Below are positions 9,000-18,050 of a stretch of DNA of 64,000 nt, piece by piece. Position 1 is the stretch's first letter. Each line of letters begins with the position of its first letter. The position numbers and the translations under genes are program-made. The notes under the pieces were generated by a model that was not told the DNA's origin, made no database searches, and saw nothing but the letters and a program-made list of their open reading frames with translations. Location: NCBI RefSeq assembly GCF_001613405.1, contig NZ_BDCH01000039.1, positions 62,001 through 126,000 on the forward strand, given 5' to 3'. The stretch is from Nocardia crassostreae. GTDB lineage: Bacteria; Actinomycetota; Actinomycetes; Mycobacteriales; Mycobacteriaceae.

Positions 9000-10208
9000 A
9001 TGGGCTTTCTCGGTGGCGTCTTCGGGTCAGCGCGAAATCGGTTCGGCAACAAGGTCCTTGCGCAAGTGCTGGCCTACGACGCGGTGGAATCGGCGGAGTT
9101 CGACGAGGAGGCGTCCGAGGTCGTCGTGCGGCGGCGGGGCAGCGACAGCTTCGCGAAACTGAGCCTGGAGACGCTGTTCGAGCGGTGCGCGGGGCAGCCC
9201 GAACACGAGCGGGTGCGGCGGGTCGCCGATCTGGTGGAGCCGTTCCTGACCGATCCGGAAACCGAGCCCTGGGAATCGGCGGCCAAGCGCCTGCGCCCGG
9301 TCGTGCGGCCCTCGGACCGGAATCAGTTCAGTGTCGCTGGCATCCGCGTCCGTGATGTGCTGCTCGCGCGCCCCGTACTGCCGTTCCTGAGCGAGATGGT
9401 GGTCCTCGACAACCCGTCCACCATGCGCTTCGTGACCACCGCCGACCTCACCGCCTGGGGCGTCGAGGCCGACGAGGTCTACAGCACCGCGCACTCCAAC
9501 CTGACCGAAGTGGCCATGAGCACCCTGTCGGCCTTCGACCCGGCCACCGGCACCCAGGTCCTCGACTTCGCCGACGAGGACGGCGATTCCTATGTCGGCT
9601 CACTGCCGCTGGTCGGCGGCTGGCTGGCGGGCGCCGAGGCCCGGACCGGTTCGCGCCCACTGGTTTTCCTGCCCGCCCACGCAGGCATGCTGGTCGTCCT
9701 TGGCGCCAATCCGGACACGCTGCTCCAGGTGCTGGCCCTGGCCGAGGAACGCTACGACGAGGCGCTACGCCCGCTCTCCCCGGTGCCCTACACCATCGAC
9801 GACGACGGCGACCTCGTCCCCTTCTGCATCCCGCTCGAACACCCGGCCTGGCAGGCCCTGCGGCACGCCGAAACCCGGCTGGCCGCCACCGTCTACGGCG
9901 GCCAGACCGACAAACTCCGCGCCGACGACGACCTCGAGGAAGCCATCAGCGCCCTCATGCACCTGCGCGCCCCGGACGGCAGCGAACACACCATGACCCC
10001 GTGGACCGGCGGCACCCCGACCCTCCTCCCGCACGCCGACTACATCCTGTTCGTCATCACCGAAACCAATGCCTTCCGCGTCGCCTGGTCCGATGTCGCC
10101 GCCCTCGTATCCCTCACGCCCGTGCCGGGATACGACCCGCCGCGCTATCGCGTCGACGACCACCCGTCGCCGTCGGTCATGGCCCGGCTGCGCGCCCTCG
10201 CCAGTTAG
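9000..10208 (+). CDS. DUF1444/YtpQ-like protein
   Basis: 402 residues, no signal peptide or membrane segment. The central part follows the layout of the YtpQ/DUF1444 family: a VLLARPVLPFL segment, a strand with WGVEADEVYSTAHSNL, and a late GSRPLVFLPAHAGMLVVLG segment. The family assignment rests on pattern only and has no known function. The start at 9000 is supported by a TATAGT box seven bases before; the frame is open further upstream to 8901. The first residues (MGFLGGVFGSARNRFGNKV) are Gly-rich and could be loosely membrane associated. It is divergent from phoD. Confidence 0.75.
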   Translation: MGFLGGVFGSARNRFGNKVLAQVLAYDAVESAEFDEEASEVVVRRRGSDSFAKLSLETLFERCAGQPEHERVRRVADLVEPFLTDPETEPWESAAKRLRPVVRPSDRNQFSVAGIRVRDVLLARPVLPFLSEMVVLDNPSTMRFVTTADLTAWGVEADEVYSTAHSNLTEVAMSTLSAFDPATGTQVLDFADEDGDSYVGSLPLVGGWLAGAEARTGSRPLVFLPAHAGMLVVLGANPDTLLQVLALAEERYDEALRPLSPVPYTIDDDGDLVPFCIPLEHPAWQALRHAETRLAATVYGGQTDKLRADDDLEEAISALMHLRAPDGSEHTMTPWTGGTPTLLPHADYILFVITETNAFRVAWSDVAALVSLTPVPGYDPPRYRVDDHPSPSVMARLRALAS

Positions 10209-10287
10209 CCGCGCGGCGCGCCAGACAGCGGGGCGGCGGGTCGTGTGACTCGCCGGATAATCGGGGGACGGTGTCAGAGGTGTGGGC

Positions 10288-10293
10288 TATCGT
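10288..10293 (+). promoter_or_regulatory. -10 box of a leaderless promoter
   Basis: TATCGT with 8 bases to the GTG at 10302. This decides the start of the NADAR gene, because no ribosome site is present. Confidence 0.5.
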
Positions 10294-10301
10294 CCGGTGT
10301 C

Positions 10302-10856
10302 GTGGACAGGGCGCAGCTGACAGCTGATATGGCGGACGGTGCTAGACCGGAGTTCCTCTTCTTCTGGGGTCACACCCGCACCCCGGGGCACGCTGTCGGG
10401 AAATGGGTCCTAAGCCAGTGGTGGCCGGTCGAGTTCACCGTGGACGGTCAAACCTACGGCAGCGCCGAACATTTCATGATGGCCGAGAAGGCGCACCTGT
10501 TCGGGGACGAGGAGATGCGCGGGCGCATCCTGCAGAGTAATACGCCCGCTGACGCCAAACGCCTGGGACGCTCGGTCCGTGGTTTCGACCAGGACGCGTG
10601 GGTGGCGCACCGGTACGACATCGTGGTGCGGGGCAGCATTGCCAAATTCGGCCAGCATGAAGAGCTTCGGGATTTTCTGCTCGCCAACGGCAGCAAGGTG
10701 CTCGTGGAAGCTGCTCCGCGCGATGCTATTTGGGGTATCGGGATCGGGGCGGAGAACCCGGATGCTCGGCATCCTGCCACCTGGCGCGGTGAGAATCTGC
10801 TCGGGTTCGCTCTTATGGATGCACGTACCGCGCTTGCGCCTGCTCACCACCCGTAG
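10302..10856 (+). CDS. NADAR family N-glycosidase-like protein
   Basis: 184 residues belonging to the NADAR (YbiA-like) family. Members cleave N-glycosidic bonds of riboflavin precursors or ADP-ribose derivatives. Family elements visible: FFWGHTRTPG near residue 20, LSQWWPVEFTVDG, YGSAEHFMMAEKA near 55, and a C-terminal WGIGIGAENPDARHPATWRGENLLGFALMDAR. The GTG at 10302 is favoured by an upstream -10 box; the ATG at 10329 is an alternative. It lies next to a palindromic element and a Nudix remnant, two families that both act on nucleotide-sugar damage or signalling molecules. Confidence 0.88.
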   Translation: MDRAQLTADMADGARPEFLFFWGHTRTPGHAVGKWVLSQWWPVEFTVDGQTYGSAEHFMMAEKAHLFGDEEMRGRILQSNTPADAKRLGRSVRGFDQDAWVAHRYDIVVRGSIAKFGQHEELRDFLLANGSKVLVEAAPRDAIWGIGIGAENPDARHPATWRGENLLGFALMDARTALAPAHHP

Positions 10857-10885
10857 CCGCGCTTCCTCTCGGGCAATTCGGTGAT

Positions 10886-11193
10886 CTATCCGCCGGGGGT
10901 CGGTGCTCCGGTGATATTGCGTCCCTGGACGGCCTCTGCCTTTGGCGTGCGCAAAGCTACCCAATAGATGGGTCACCTCGTCTGCCGTACCCGGCCTTGG
11001 CTCCCCCTTTGGGAGCCGTACCCTCACCTTCCGTACGTGGGGCCTGGCCCTGGTTACGGCTCCTGACAGGGGGAGCCAAGGCCGGGTACGGCAGACGAGG
11101 TGACCCCACTTATCCGTTCTGCTTTGCGTACGCCAGAGAGTGAAGACCATCCGAGAGGGGACGAGGACCGGAGCACCGACCCACGGCGGATAG
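10886..11193. repeat. 308-bp imperfect palindromic element
   Basis: Three nested arm pairs share one centre near 11038. The outer arms 10886-10912 and 11167-11193 match at 26 of 27 bases. The middle arms 10970-11007 and 11069-11106 are perfect over 38 bases. The inner arms 11012-11020 and 11055-11063 are perfect over 9. The segments between arms also resemble each other in inverted form (for example TGCGCAAAGC on the left and GCTTTGCGTA on the right). No open frame explains it. It fills the gap between the NADAR gene and the Nudix remnant. Confidence 0.9.
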
Positions 11194-11240
11194 AAAACAG
11201 GGCAGTAATCCGAGCGAAGCGAGGGCCAGGAGGGGTTTGC

Positions 11241-11764
11241 CCTTTCGTGCAACAGCAGCAGCATGTAGCCCGCCACTGTGTCGCCATCCGTGATCTCGCC
11301 GCGAGCGATCATGGACTCCAGTTCGGCGCGGGTGAACCATGCTGCGCGCATGTCCTGTTCGGAGGCTTCGCGTTCGGGCTCACCGACTTCCAGGTCGTGG
11401 CGAGGAAGATGTGGCCGTGGTGGCTGCAGGTGGCGGGGGCGGGGGCGATGCGGCCGAGGTAGGTCATGTGGCTGGCGCGGAGGCCCGTTTCTTCGCGGAG
11501 TTCTTGGTGAGCCGTGGCGATCGGGTCGAAGGTTTCGCCGTTGTGGAGGGCGCCGCCAGGGAACTCCCAGCAGCGCTTCTGCTGGGGGTAGCGGAACTGT
11601 TCGACGAGGTGGAAGCGGTCGTTGTCGCGGGCGATGATGACGGCGAAGTCGGATTTGTCGACTACGGCGTAGATGGCGGATTCGCCGTCCGGTCTGCGGA
11701 TTATGTCCTCGCGGACGGTTATCCACTGGTTCGAGTAGACCTCACGCGAGCGAAGGGTTTCCAT
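11241..11764 (-). pseudogene. Nudix hydrolase, frameshifted and without its own stop
   Basis: Resembles ADP-ribose pyrophosphatase-type Nudix enzymes. The first frame starts at ATG 11764 (METLRSREVYSNQW) and carries the Nudix box GGALHNGETFDPIATAHQEL followed by REETGL, with two extra residues and Gln for the first Arg. After HIFLAT near 11395-11400 the family sequence continues in another frame (DLEVGEPEREASEQDMRAAW, later GYMLLLLHER). One base appears to be missing. The second frame then has no stop and runs through the palindromic element, so the natural end has also been lost. The first frame alone gives a 151-residue product ending at 11309. Confidence 0.8.
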
Positions 11765-11900
11765 GGGGTGATCTTGCCGTAGACGGGTTTACCTGAAGTT
11801 GATCAGCGGGAAACCGACGGAACTGGTCAATTGTCCAGTATTGGGTTTCAGGCGGGCCTACCTTCTGGGCCCAGCTGTCTTCGCCGGTGGGAGGAAGCCC

Positions 11901-13295
11901 GTGAATATAAGCCGCAGAACGATTCTCCATGGGGCGGGTCGGGATGCCGATTTGATCGTCATTGGGGCGGGGCTGTCGGGGCTGGTCGCTACCAATGCGC
12001 TGCGGGCCGCGGGGTTGCGGGTGCTGCTGCTGGAGGCTCGGGAGCGGGCGGGTGGGCGGGTTTTCAATGCGACTACTCGGGGTGGGATCACCATTGACGG
12101 TGGGGCGGAGTTCCTCGGGCCCACTCAGGATCGGATCGCGGCGCTGGCCGCCGAATACGGTGTGGCGACGCTGCCCACGTACAACCAGGGTGAATCGCTG
12201 TTCTCGATTCAAGGTGTGCTGCACCGGGTTCCGGCGGCGGTGCCGCTGCCCGTGCTGCCCGGCACCGTGGAGACGGCTGCCGCAATGGCTCGGATCGACC
12301 TGACGAGCATCGGATTCCCCGTCGGCGAACCGTGGCTGCATCCCGATGCCGCGTACCTGGACTCGATCACCTGGCAGGATTGGATCGACGCCAATGCCTC
12401 CACCTACGAGGGCAAACTGTTTCTGGCGCTGGCTCAGTCGGCGCCGTTGTCGGTGCGGCCGCACGAGTTGTCGGCGCTGTTCATGATGAACTACTTCGCA
12501 TCCGCCGGGAATGCGCAGAATCCCGGCACCTTCTCGCGGCTGCTCGGCGTCGACAGTGGCGCGCAGGAGCGCTTCTTCGACGGCGGTGCGGCCCTCGTCC
12601 CGCTGCGGATGGCCGAATCACTGTCCGACAGCATCGTTTACGGTGCACCAGCCCGTGCGATCGATCAAACATGTTCCCAGTTGCAGGTTTTCACCGATCG
12701 TGGTGTCTACAGCGCGGCCAAGGTCGTGGTCGCCATGTCGCCCGCCATTAGCGACAGGATCGACTACCGCCCCGGATTGCCCACGGAGAGAATCGAACTC
12801 GTCAACGGTTACACCATGGGCCGGATAGCCAAATTCCTGGCCGTCTACGACCGCCCCTTCTGGCGTGACCAGGGCCTGGTCGGCCAGGTGGTCGGCGACG
12901 GCACCCCCATCGACGTCACCTACGAAAGCTACGGCCAAGGCCACCACATCCTCATGGGCTTCATCTCCGCCGACGCCATGGCCGACCTCGACGGCCGCCC
13001 CGACACCGACCTGGTCGAGGAGAGCCTCGACTCCCTGGTCCACTACTTCGGCCCCGAGGCCCGCACCCACGCCATCGACTACGGCTTCAAGAAATGGGAC
13101 AACGACCCCTACTCCTGGGGCGGACCGACCGCCACCACCCGCCCGGGCATCCTCACCCGCTTCGGCCGGGCCCTGCGCGAGCTGGTCGGTGGCATCCACT
13201 GGGCGGGCACTGAAACCGCCGACTACTGGCAGGGCTATATGGACGGAGCCATTCGCAGTGGTGAGCGCGCCGCCGGGGAAATTCTGGCCTCCTGA
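11901..13295 (+). CDS. Flavin monoamine oxidase family protein
   Basis: 464 residues of the FAD-dependent amine oxidase family. The GTG at 11901 has GGAGGAA at 11890-11896. The N-terminus reads DLIVIGAGLSGLVATNAL, the dinucleotide-binding motif, followed by LLEARERAGGRVFN. The C-terminal FAD segment is GGIHWAGTETADYWQGYMDG. The substrate could be a polyamine, putrescine or an aromatic amine; nothing in the sequence settles this. The length and layout fit bacterial putrescine-oxidase-like enzymes. It is divergent from the Nudix remnant. Confidence 0.9.
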   Translation: MNISRRTILHGAGRDADLIVIGAGLSGLVATNALRAAGLRVLLLEARERAGGRVFNATTRGGITIDGGAEFLGPTQDRIAALAAEYGVATLPTYNQGESLFSIQGVLHRVPAAVPLPVLPGTVETAAAMARIDLTSIGFPVGEPWLHPDAAYLDSITWQDWIDANASTYEGKLFLALAQSAPLSVRPHELSALFMMNYFASAGNAQNPGTFSRLLGVDSGAQERFFDGGAALVPLRMAESLSDSIVYGAPARAIDQTCSQLQVFTDRGVYSAAKVVVAMSPAISDRIDYRPGLPTERIELVNGYTMGRIAKFLAVYDRPFWRDQGLVGQVVGDGTPIDVTYESYGQGHHILMGFISADAMADLDGRPDTDLVEESLDSLVHYFGPEARTHAIDYGFKKWDNDPYSWGGPTATTRPGILTRFGRALRELVGGIHWAGTETADYWQGYMDGAIRSGERAAGEILAS

Positions 13296-13319
13296 CCATC
13301 ATTGTCGGCGATGGCGTCG

Positions 13320-13325
13320 TACCAT
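13320..13325 (+). promoter_or_regulatory. -10 box of a leaderless promoter
   Basis: TACCAT with 7 bases to the GTG at 13333; no ribosome site is present. Confidence 0.5.
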
Positions 13326-13332
13326 CCGGTCT

Positions 13333-14364
13333 GTGCGTGGGATGGTTGTTTCGATCGGCGTTATCGGTGTCGGGTTTTCGGTGGTGTTGTGGCGGAGTTC
13401 CACGATTGCGGCGATCCTGCCGTGGGTCGTGTGGGGTGCGGTGATGGGGTCGGTGGTCATCCATGAGCTGGGGCATCTCGTGGTGGGGCGGGTGTTCGGG
13501 GCGCGGGTGAACGAGGTGTACCTGGGGGCCGAGCCGGGGAAGTCGGGGCAGTGTGGGGTTCAGATGGGGGTGGTCACCGTGTATTTCGGGTGGCGGGTTG
13601 CCGGTCGGGTGGTGTGGGGGATTCAGCCGCGGCGGGGTGGCGGATGGCTGACGTTTGCCGCGGGGCCGGTGGCGAATCTGGGGTCGGCGGCGGGGGTGCT
13701 GGTCTTGCCGCTGCCGCCGGTGGTGCTGGCGGCGCTCGCTGGACCGGCAGTGTGGCTGGGGATCGGGAATCTCGTGCCGTATCGGCACAAGAACGGGATG
13801 TACACCGACGGTGCGCACATGTTCGGGCTCGCGGCGGGGTGGAAGGTCGGCGTGGCGGCCAAGACCGCGCGCGTCGACACTCGAAAGCTGCTGCTGCCGA
13901 AGCCGAAGAGTTCGCTGACGGCGACCGATCTGGTGGGTACGGTGCAGATGGCGTGCTGGCTGGCGTTGAGCCGTTCGGTAATCAGCGCCGACGAGCTGGA
14001 GTTGGCCGGGCGGCGCGTGGCATGGCTCGCTGAGAATGCGCCGCGCACACCGCAATTGGTGCGGGTCATGGCGCTGTGCCGACTGCGGGAAGGTCGGTAC
14101 GCGGAGGCTGCGGAGCTGTGCCGGGAGGCGCTCGGCGGGGAGCTGACGCCGGATGAGCGGGCGAGCGTGCACGCCATCGAGGGGCTGGCGGCGCGGGCGC
14201 GGTCAGTTGGGGATGGAGTGGGCGGCGGATATGACGTCGGCGGCCAGGGATTCGAGGGCGGGGGCGGTGAGGTTGGTGTCGGGGCAGGCGACGATCGAGG
14301 CGGTGACGCGAGGGCCCGTGAAGAGGGGGGCGGCTACCGAGACGACGGCATTGTGGTCGGTTAG
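13333..14364 (+). CDS. M50-type membrane metalloprotease-like protein
   Basis: 343 residues. Hydrophobic segments lie at about 4-25, 27-48, 110-150 and beyond. The zinc motif HELGH sits in the second segment (VVIHELGHLVVG) and a second ligand is likely in NLVPYRHKNGMYTDGAH, as in site-2 proteases. The soluble C-terminal part looks like TPR helices (residues about 200-290). The last 50 residues are Gly-rich and lie antisense to the end of the IclR gene (overlap 14203-14364), so the tail may be poorly conserved. The GTG start is supported by the TACCAT box. Substrate unknown. Confidence 0.75.
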   Translation: MRGMVVSIGVIGVGFSVVLWRSSTIAAILPWVVWGAVMGSVVIHELGHLVVGRVFGARVNEVYLGAEPGKSGQCGVQMGVVTVYFGWRVAGRVVWGIQPRRGGGWLTFAAGPVANLGSAAGVLVLPLPPVVLAALAGPAVWLGIGNLVPYRHKNGMYTDGAHMFGLAAGWKVGVAAKTARVDTRKLLLPKPKSSLTATDLVGTVQMACWLALSRSVISADELELAGRRVAWLAENAPRTPQLVRVMALCRLREGRYAEAAELCREALGGELTPDERASVHAIEGLAARARSVGDGVGGGYDVGGQGFEGGGGEVGVGAGDDRGGDARAREEGGGYRDDGIVVG

Positions 14365-15102
14365 TTCGGTGGGGAGGTAGTCGATGGTGATGAGGTCGGT
14401 GATGAGGGCGCTGAGGCGGTGGCGGAGGGGGTTGGTGACGGGGGAGTGGCGGAGGGCCGCCAGGGCTTCGATCATGGGGCCGGAGTCGTCGGCCAGGCGT
14501 TCGACGGTGTAGCCGCGGGTGCGGATGGCCGACAGGACGGATTCGAGGCGGGGGCGCTGGGCCGGATCGGCGGCGTCGAGCCAGGCGCGGCGCTCGGAAT
14601 CCGGTGCCCAGGCGATGAATTCGCGGGCCACGGGCGGGGCCAGGGGGAGGTGGCGGCCGAGGCGGATCCAGGGGACGGAGGGTTTGCCGAGGACCTCGGT
14701 GATGAGGATCGAGTCGGCATCGCGTTCGGCGAGGAAGACCGGAATGCCGTGGGCGGCGGAAAGTTCGCGCATGGCGTCGAGGGCCACGCGGCGCAGCGGG
14801 AAGGCGGCTTCGGCGCGGCGGGACACCGCGAGCAGGCCCAGGCCGAGACCGTAATTGCCGTCCTCGTCGCGGATCGTCCAGCCGTCGGCGGTGAGCTGGC
14901 TCAGAACGGCGTGCGCGGTGGCGCGGGACATGCCGGTGCCGCGAATGATGCGCGCGAGGGAGAGGTTCTCGACGGGGTGGCGGGAGAGCAGCTCGATGGC
15001 CTGCACCACGCGCCGGGTGGGCGGTGACGCGGGAGAATCGGCGACCGCTACGGGCTCGTCCGAGGTCGCGGATAGCGCTGTGGCGGTACTGATTTCAGTC
15101 AA
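14203..15102 (-). CDS. IclR family transcriptional regulator
   Basis: 299 residues. The TTG start at 15102 has GAGGA a few bases upstream. An N-terminal winged helix (RRVVQAIELLSRHPVENLSL, then GTGMSRATAHAVLSQLTADGW) is followed by an IclR effector domain with LGLGLLAVSRR and GYTVERLADDSG. It is divergent from the cysD operon and the intergenic region holds a 12-bp palindrome, so it probably controls that operon and itself. Its 3' end overlaps the M50 gene by 162 bases on the opposite strand. Confidence 0.88.
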   Translation of the reverse strand: MTEISTATALSATSDEPVAVADSPASPPTRRVVQAIELLSRHPVENLSLARIIRGTGMSRATAHAVLSQLTADGWTIRDEDGNYGLGLGLLAVSRRAEAAFPLRRVALDAMRELSAAHGIPVFLAERDADSILITEVLGKPSVPWIRLGRHLPLAPPVAREFIAWAPDSERRAWLDAADPAQRPRLESVLSAIRTRGYTVERLADDSGPMIEALAALRHSPVTNPLRHRLSALITDLITIDYLPTELTDHNAVVSVAAPLFTGPRVTASIVACPDTNLTAPALESLAADVISAAHSIPN

Positions 15103-15205
15103 GTGGTCCTCGGCGCGGGTCGTGGGATGGGAATTCGTGGGAACGAGCTCTTGACCGGCGCAGGCTGTCGCCCTATCGTCGGTGTCACATTATCGAACAA
15201 TAGCG

Positions 15206-15217
15206 TCGAATATTCGA
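15206..15217. promoter_or_regulatory. Candidate IclR operator
   Basis: A perfect palindrome, TCGAATATTCGA, sits between the divergent iclR and cysD starts. A related half site (TATCGAA) lies about 14 bases to the left. Position and symmetry suggest regulator binding; the identity of the binding protein is inferred. Confidence 0.5.
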
Positions 15218-15256
15218 AAACGCAAGTTGGCGGGTGGCGCGGGCGAGTGAGTGACT

Positions 15257-16164
15257 ATGCGCACGGGATACGAGTTGGGGCATCTGGCCGCCTTGGAGGC
15301 GGAATCGGTGCACATCATTCGAGAGAGGTTGCGGCCACCTTCGAGCGGCCGGTGCTGCTGTTCTCCGGGGGTAAGGACTCCACGGTCATGCTGGAGCTGG
15401 CGCGGCGGGCCTTTTGGCCCGCGCCGCTGCCATTTCCCCTGCTGCACATCGATACCGGGCACAACTTCGACGAGGTGCTCGGCTTCCGGGATCGCACCGC
15501 GGCCCGGCTCGGGGCGCAGCTGCTGGTCGGCAGCGTGCAGGACGATATCGACGCGGGCCGGGTGACCGAACGCGAAGGGGAGACCCGCAATCGGCTGCAG
15601 ACCGCCACCCTGCTGCGCAGCATCCGGGAACACCGTTTCGACGCGGTATTCGGCGGGGCGCGCCGCGACGAGGAGAAGGCGCGCGCCAAGGAGCGGGTGT
15701 TCAGCTTCCGCGACGAGTACGGCGCCTGGGATCCGCGCGCGCAGCGGCCCGAAGTGTGGAACCTGTACAACGGGCGGCACCGGCAGGGCGAGCACATCCG
15801 GGTGTTCCCGCTGTCGAACTGGACCGAGCTGGATATCTGGGAGTACATCGATCAGGCCGAGGTGGAACTGCCCGCGCTGTACTACGCGCACCGGCGCATT
15901 GTCATCGAACGCGACGGAATGCTGCTGGCGGACAACCGATTCCTGACTCCGCGCCCGGGTGAGCGGGCCTACGAGACCACCGTGCGGTTCCGCACCGTCG
16001 GCGACGCCACCTGCACCGGCTGCGTCGAGAGCGCCGCCGCCACCCCGGCCGAGGTGATCGCGGAGACCGCCGTCACCCGCCTCACCGAACGCGGCGCCAC
16101 CCGCGCCGACGACCGAATCTCGGACTCCGGCATGGAGGATCGCAAGCGAGAGGGCTACTTCTGA
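15257..16164 (+). pseudogene. cysD: Sulfate adenylyltransferase subunit 2, frameshifted
   Basis: ATP sulfurylase small subunit. The normal N-terminus (MRTGYELGHLAALEAESVHI) is read from ATG 15257, but the rest (REVAATFERPVLLFSGGKDS onward to REGYF) is in a different frame. The switch lies at 15320-15328 in CGAGAGAGG; removing one GA unit restores a 301-residue protein of the usual length. Downstream motifs are intact: PP-loop SGGKDST, HIDTGHNFDEV, GGARRDEEKARAKER and CTGCVES. The stop overlaps the cysNC start as ATGA. If real, ATP sulfurylase from this operon would be lost unless slippage rescues it. A sequencing error is equally possible. Confidence 0.85.
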
Positions 16165-18050
16165 TGCGCCGCAACCTATTGCGCCTGGCCACCGCGGGCA
16201 GCGTGGACGACGGCAAGTCGACGCTCATCGGGCGCTTGCTGTTCGACTCCAAGGCGCTGTTCACCGATCAGCTCGACGCCATCGAACGCGCCAGCCTCGC
16301 GCGCGGCAATGGCGGCCCGGATCTGTCGCTGGTCACCGACGGGCTGCGGGCCGAGCGGGAGCAGGGCATCACCATCGATGTCGCCTACCGCTATTTCGCC
16401 ACGCCCCGTAGGAAATTCGTCATCGCGGACACGCCGGGGCATGTGCAGTACACCCGGAACATGGTGACGGGCGCGTCCACCGCCGACCTCGCGCTCATTC
16501 TCGTCGACGCCCGCAAGGGCGTTTCGGAACAGACCCGCCGCCACGCCTTCCTGTCCTCGCTGCTGGGCGTCGGCCACCTGGTGCTGTGCGTGAACAAGAT
16601 GGACCTGGTCGACTGGTCCGAGCAGCGCTTCGAGGAAATCCGGGCGGAATTCGCGGATTTCGCCACCAAGCTCGATGTGGGCGACCTCAGCTTCCTGCCG
16701 CTGTCGGCGCTGCACGGCGACAATGTCGTCGAAACCTCCACGCGCACAACGTGGTATCCCGGGCCGCCGCTGCTGCGGCACCTCGAAGAGGTGCACGTCG
16801 CCTCCGACCGCAATCTCATCGACGCGCGGCTGCCGGTGCAGTACGTGATCCGCCCGCACGGTGACAGCCAGCGCAGCTATGCGGGCACCATCGCCGGTGG
16901 CATCTTCAAACCCGGCGACGAGGTCGTGGTGCTGCCCTCCGGGCGGTCCAGCCGGGTCGGGCAGATCTGGGGGCCGGGCGGGACCAAGGTCGACGAGGCG
17001 TACACCGGTATGGCGGTGTCGCTCACCCTCGACGACGATATCGATATCGGCCGCGGGGACATGCTGGCCCGGCCCGGCAATCAGCCGCATCTGGATCGTG
17101 ATCTCGACGCCATGGTGTGCTGGTTCTCCGAGACCACCGAACTGCGCGCCGGGCACGACTATTCGATCCGCACCGCCACCCAGGCCGCCAAGGTGCGGGT
17201 GAGCGAGCTGGAATACCGGCTCGATGTGAACACGCTGCACCGGCAGACGGACGCGGATGTACTGGCGCTCAACGATATCGGGCGGCTCACCCTGCACAGC
17301 CGGTCGCCGCTCATGTTCGATCCGTACCGCGACAATCGCGCGACCGGCAGCTTCATCCTGGTCGACGACACCACGAATCAGACCGTGGCGGCGGGCATGA
17401 TCACCGGGCGCAGTTCCGGACCCGCCGAACTGCCGAGCGGGCGCGCCGGGCACAGCCTGCGGCCGCCGCGCCAGGACGTGGTGTGGCACAAGTCGGCGGT
17501 CGACCGCACCCAGCGGCTCTCCACCGGCGCGACCATCTGGCTCACCGGGCTGTCCGGCTCCGGGAAGTCCACCATCGCGGTGGAATTGGAGCGCCAGCTC
17601 ATAGCCTCCGGGCAGCCCGCCTACCTGCTCGACGGCGACAATCTGCGGCACGGGCTCACCAGCGATCTCGGCTTCACCGATGCCGACCGGCGCGAGAACA
17701 TTCGCCGCGTCGCCGAGGTCGCGGCGCTGTTCGCCGATGCCGGGGTGGTGGCCATCGTCTCGCTCATCAGCCCGTTCCGGGATCAGCGCCGCGATGCGCG
17801 AAAGATGCACGACGACACGCGGTTGCGGTTCTACGAGATATTCGTCGACACCCCGCTCGAAGAGTGCGAGCTGCGCGACCCCAATGGGCTGTACAAGCGC
17901 GCCCGGGCCGGGGAGCTGCGCGAGTTCACCGGCATCGACTCGCCGTACCAGCGGCCCGAATACGCCGAGCTGACCATTACCCCCGGTGACGGCACACCCG
18001 CCGACATCGCCCGAAACATCCGCCGAGAACTAGGAATCGCAGACGACTGA
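16164..18050 (+). CDS. cysNC: Bifunctional sulfate adenylyltransferase subunit 1/APS kinase
   Basis: 628 residues. The N-terminal GTPase (CysN) shows GSVDDGKSTLIGRLL, DTPGHVQYTRNM and NKMDLVDW, and drives APS formation with CysD. From about residue 445 the APS kinase domain (CysC) shows GLSGSGKST and LDGDNLRHGL and makes PAPS. Such fusions are normal in mycobacteria. It overlaps cysD and the next gene by ATGA/TGATG. The PAPS made here is the donor for the sulfotransferase at the end of the operon. Confidence 0.96.
   Translation: MRRNLLRLATAGSVDDGKSTLIGRLLFDSKALFTDQLDAIERASLARGNGGPDLSLVTDGLRAEREQGITIDVAYRYFATPRRKFVIADTPGHVQYTRNMVTGASTADLALILVDARKGVSEQTRRHAFLSSLLGVGHLVLCVNKMDLVDWSEQRFEEIRAEFADFATKLDVGDLSFLPLSALHGDNVVETSTRTTWYPGPPLLRHLEEVHVASDRNLIDARLPVQYVIRPHGDSQRSYAGTIAGGIFKPGDEVVVLPSGRSSRVGQIWGPGGTKVDEAYTGMAVSLTLDDDIDIGRGDMLARPGNQPHLDRDLDAMVCWFSETTELRAGHDYSIRTATQAAKVRVSELEYRLDVNTLHRQTDADVLALNDIGRLTLHSRSPLMFDPYRDNRATGSFILVDDTTNQTVAAGMITGRSSGPAELPSGRAGHSLRPPRQDVVWHKSAVDRTQRLSTGATIWLTGLSGSGKSTIAVELERQLIASGQPAYLLDGDNLRHGLTSDLGFTDADRRENIRRVAEVAALFADAGVVAIVSLISPFRDQRRDARKMHDDTRLRFYEIFVDTPLEECELRDPNGLYKRARAGELREFTGIDSPYQRPEYAELTITPGDGTPADIARNIRRELGIADD

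Noticed and set aside
10410..11726. Long minus-strand open frame across the NADAR gene and the palindrome
   Set aside because: Only its first part (11241-11400) resembles a protein, the displaced Nudix C-terminus. The rest is antisense to NADAR or inside the repeat.
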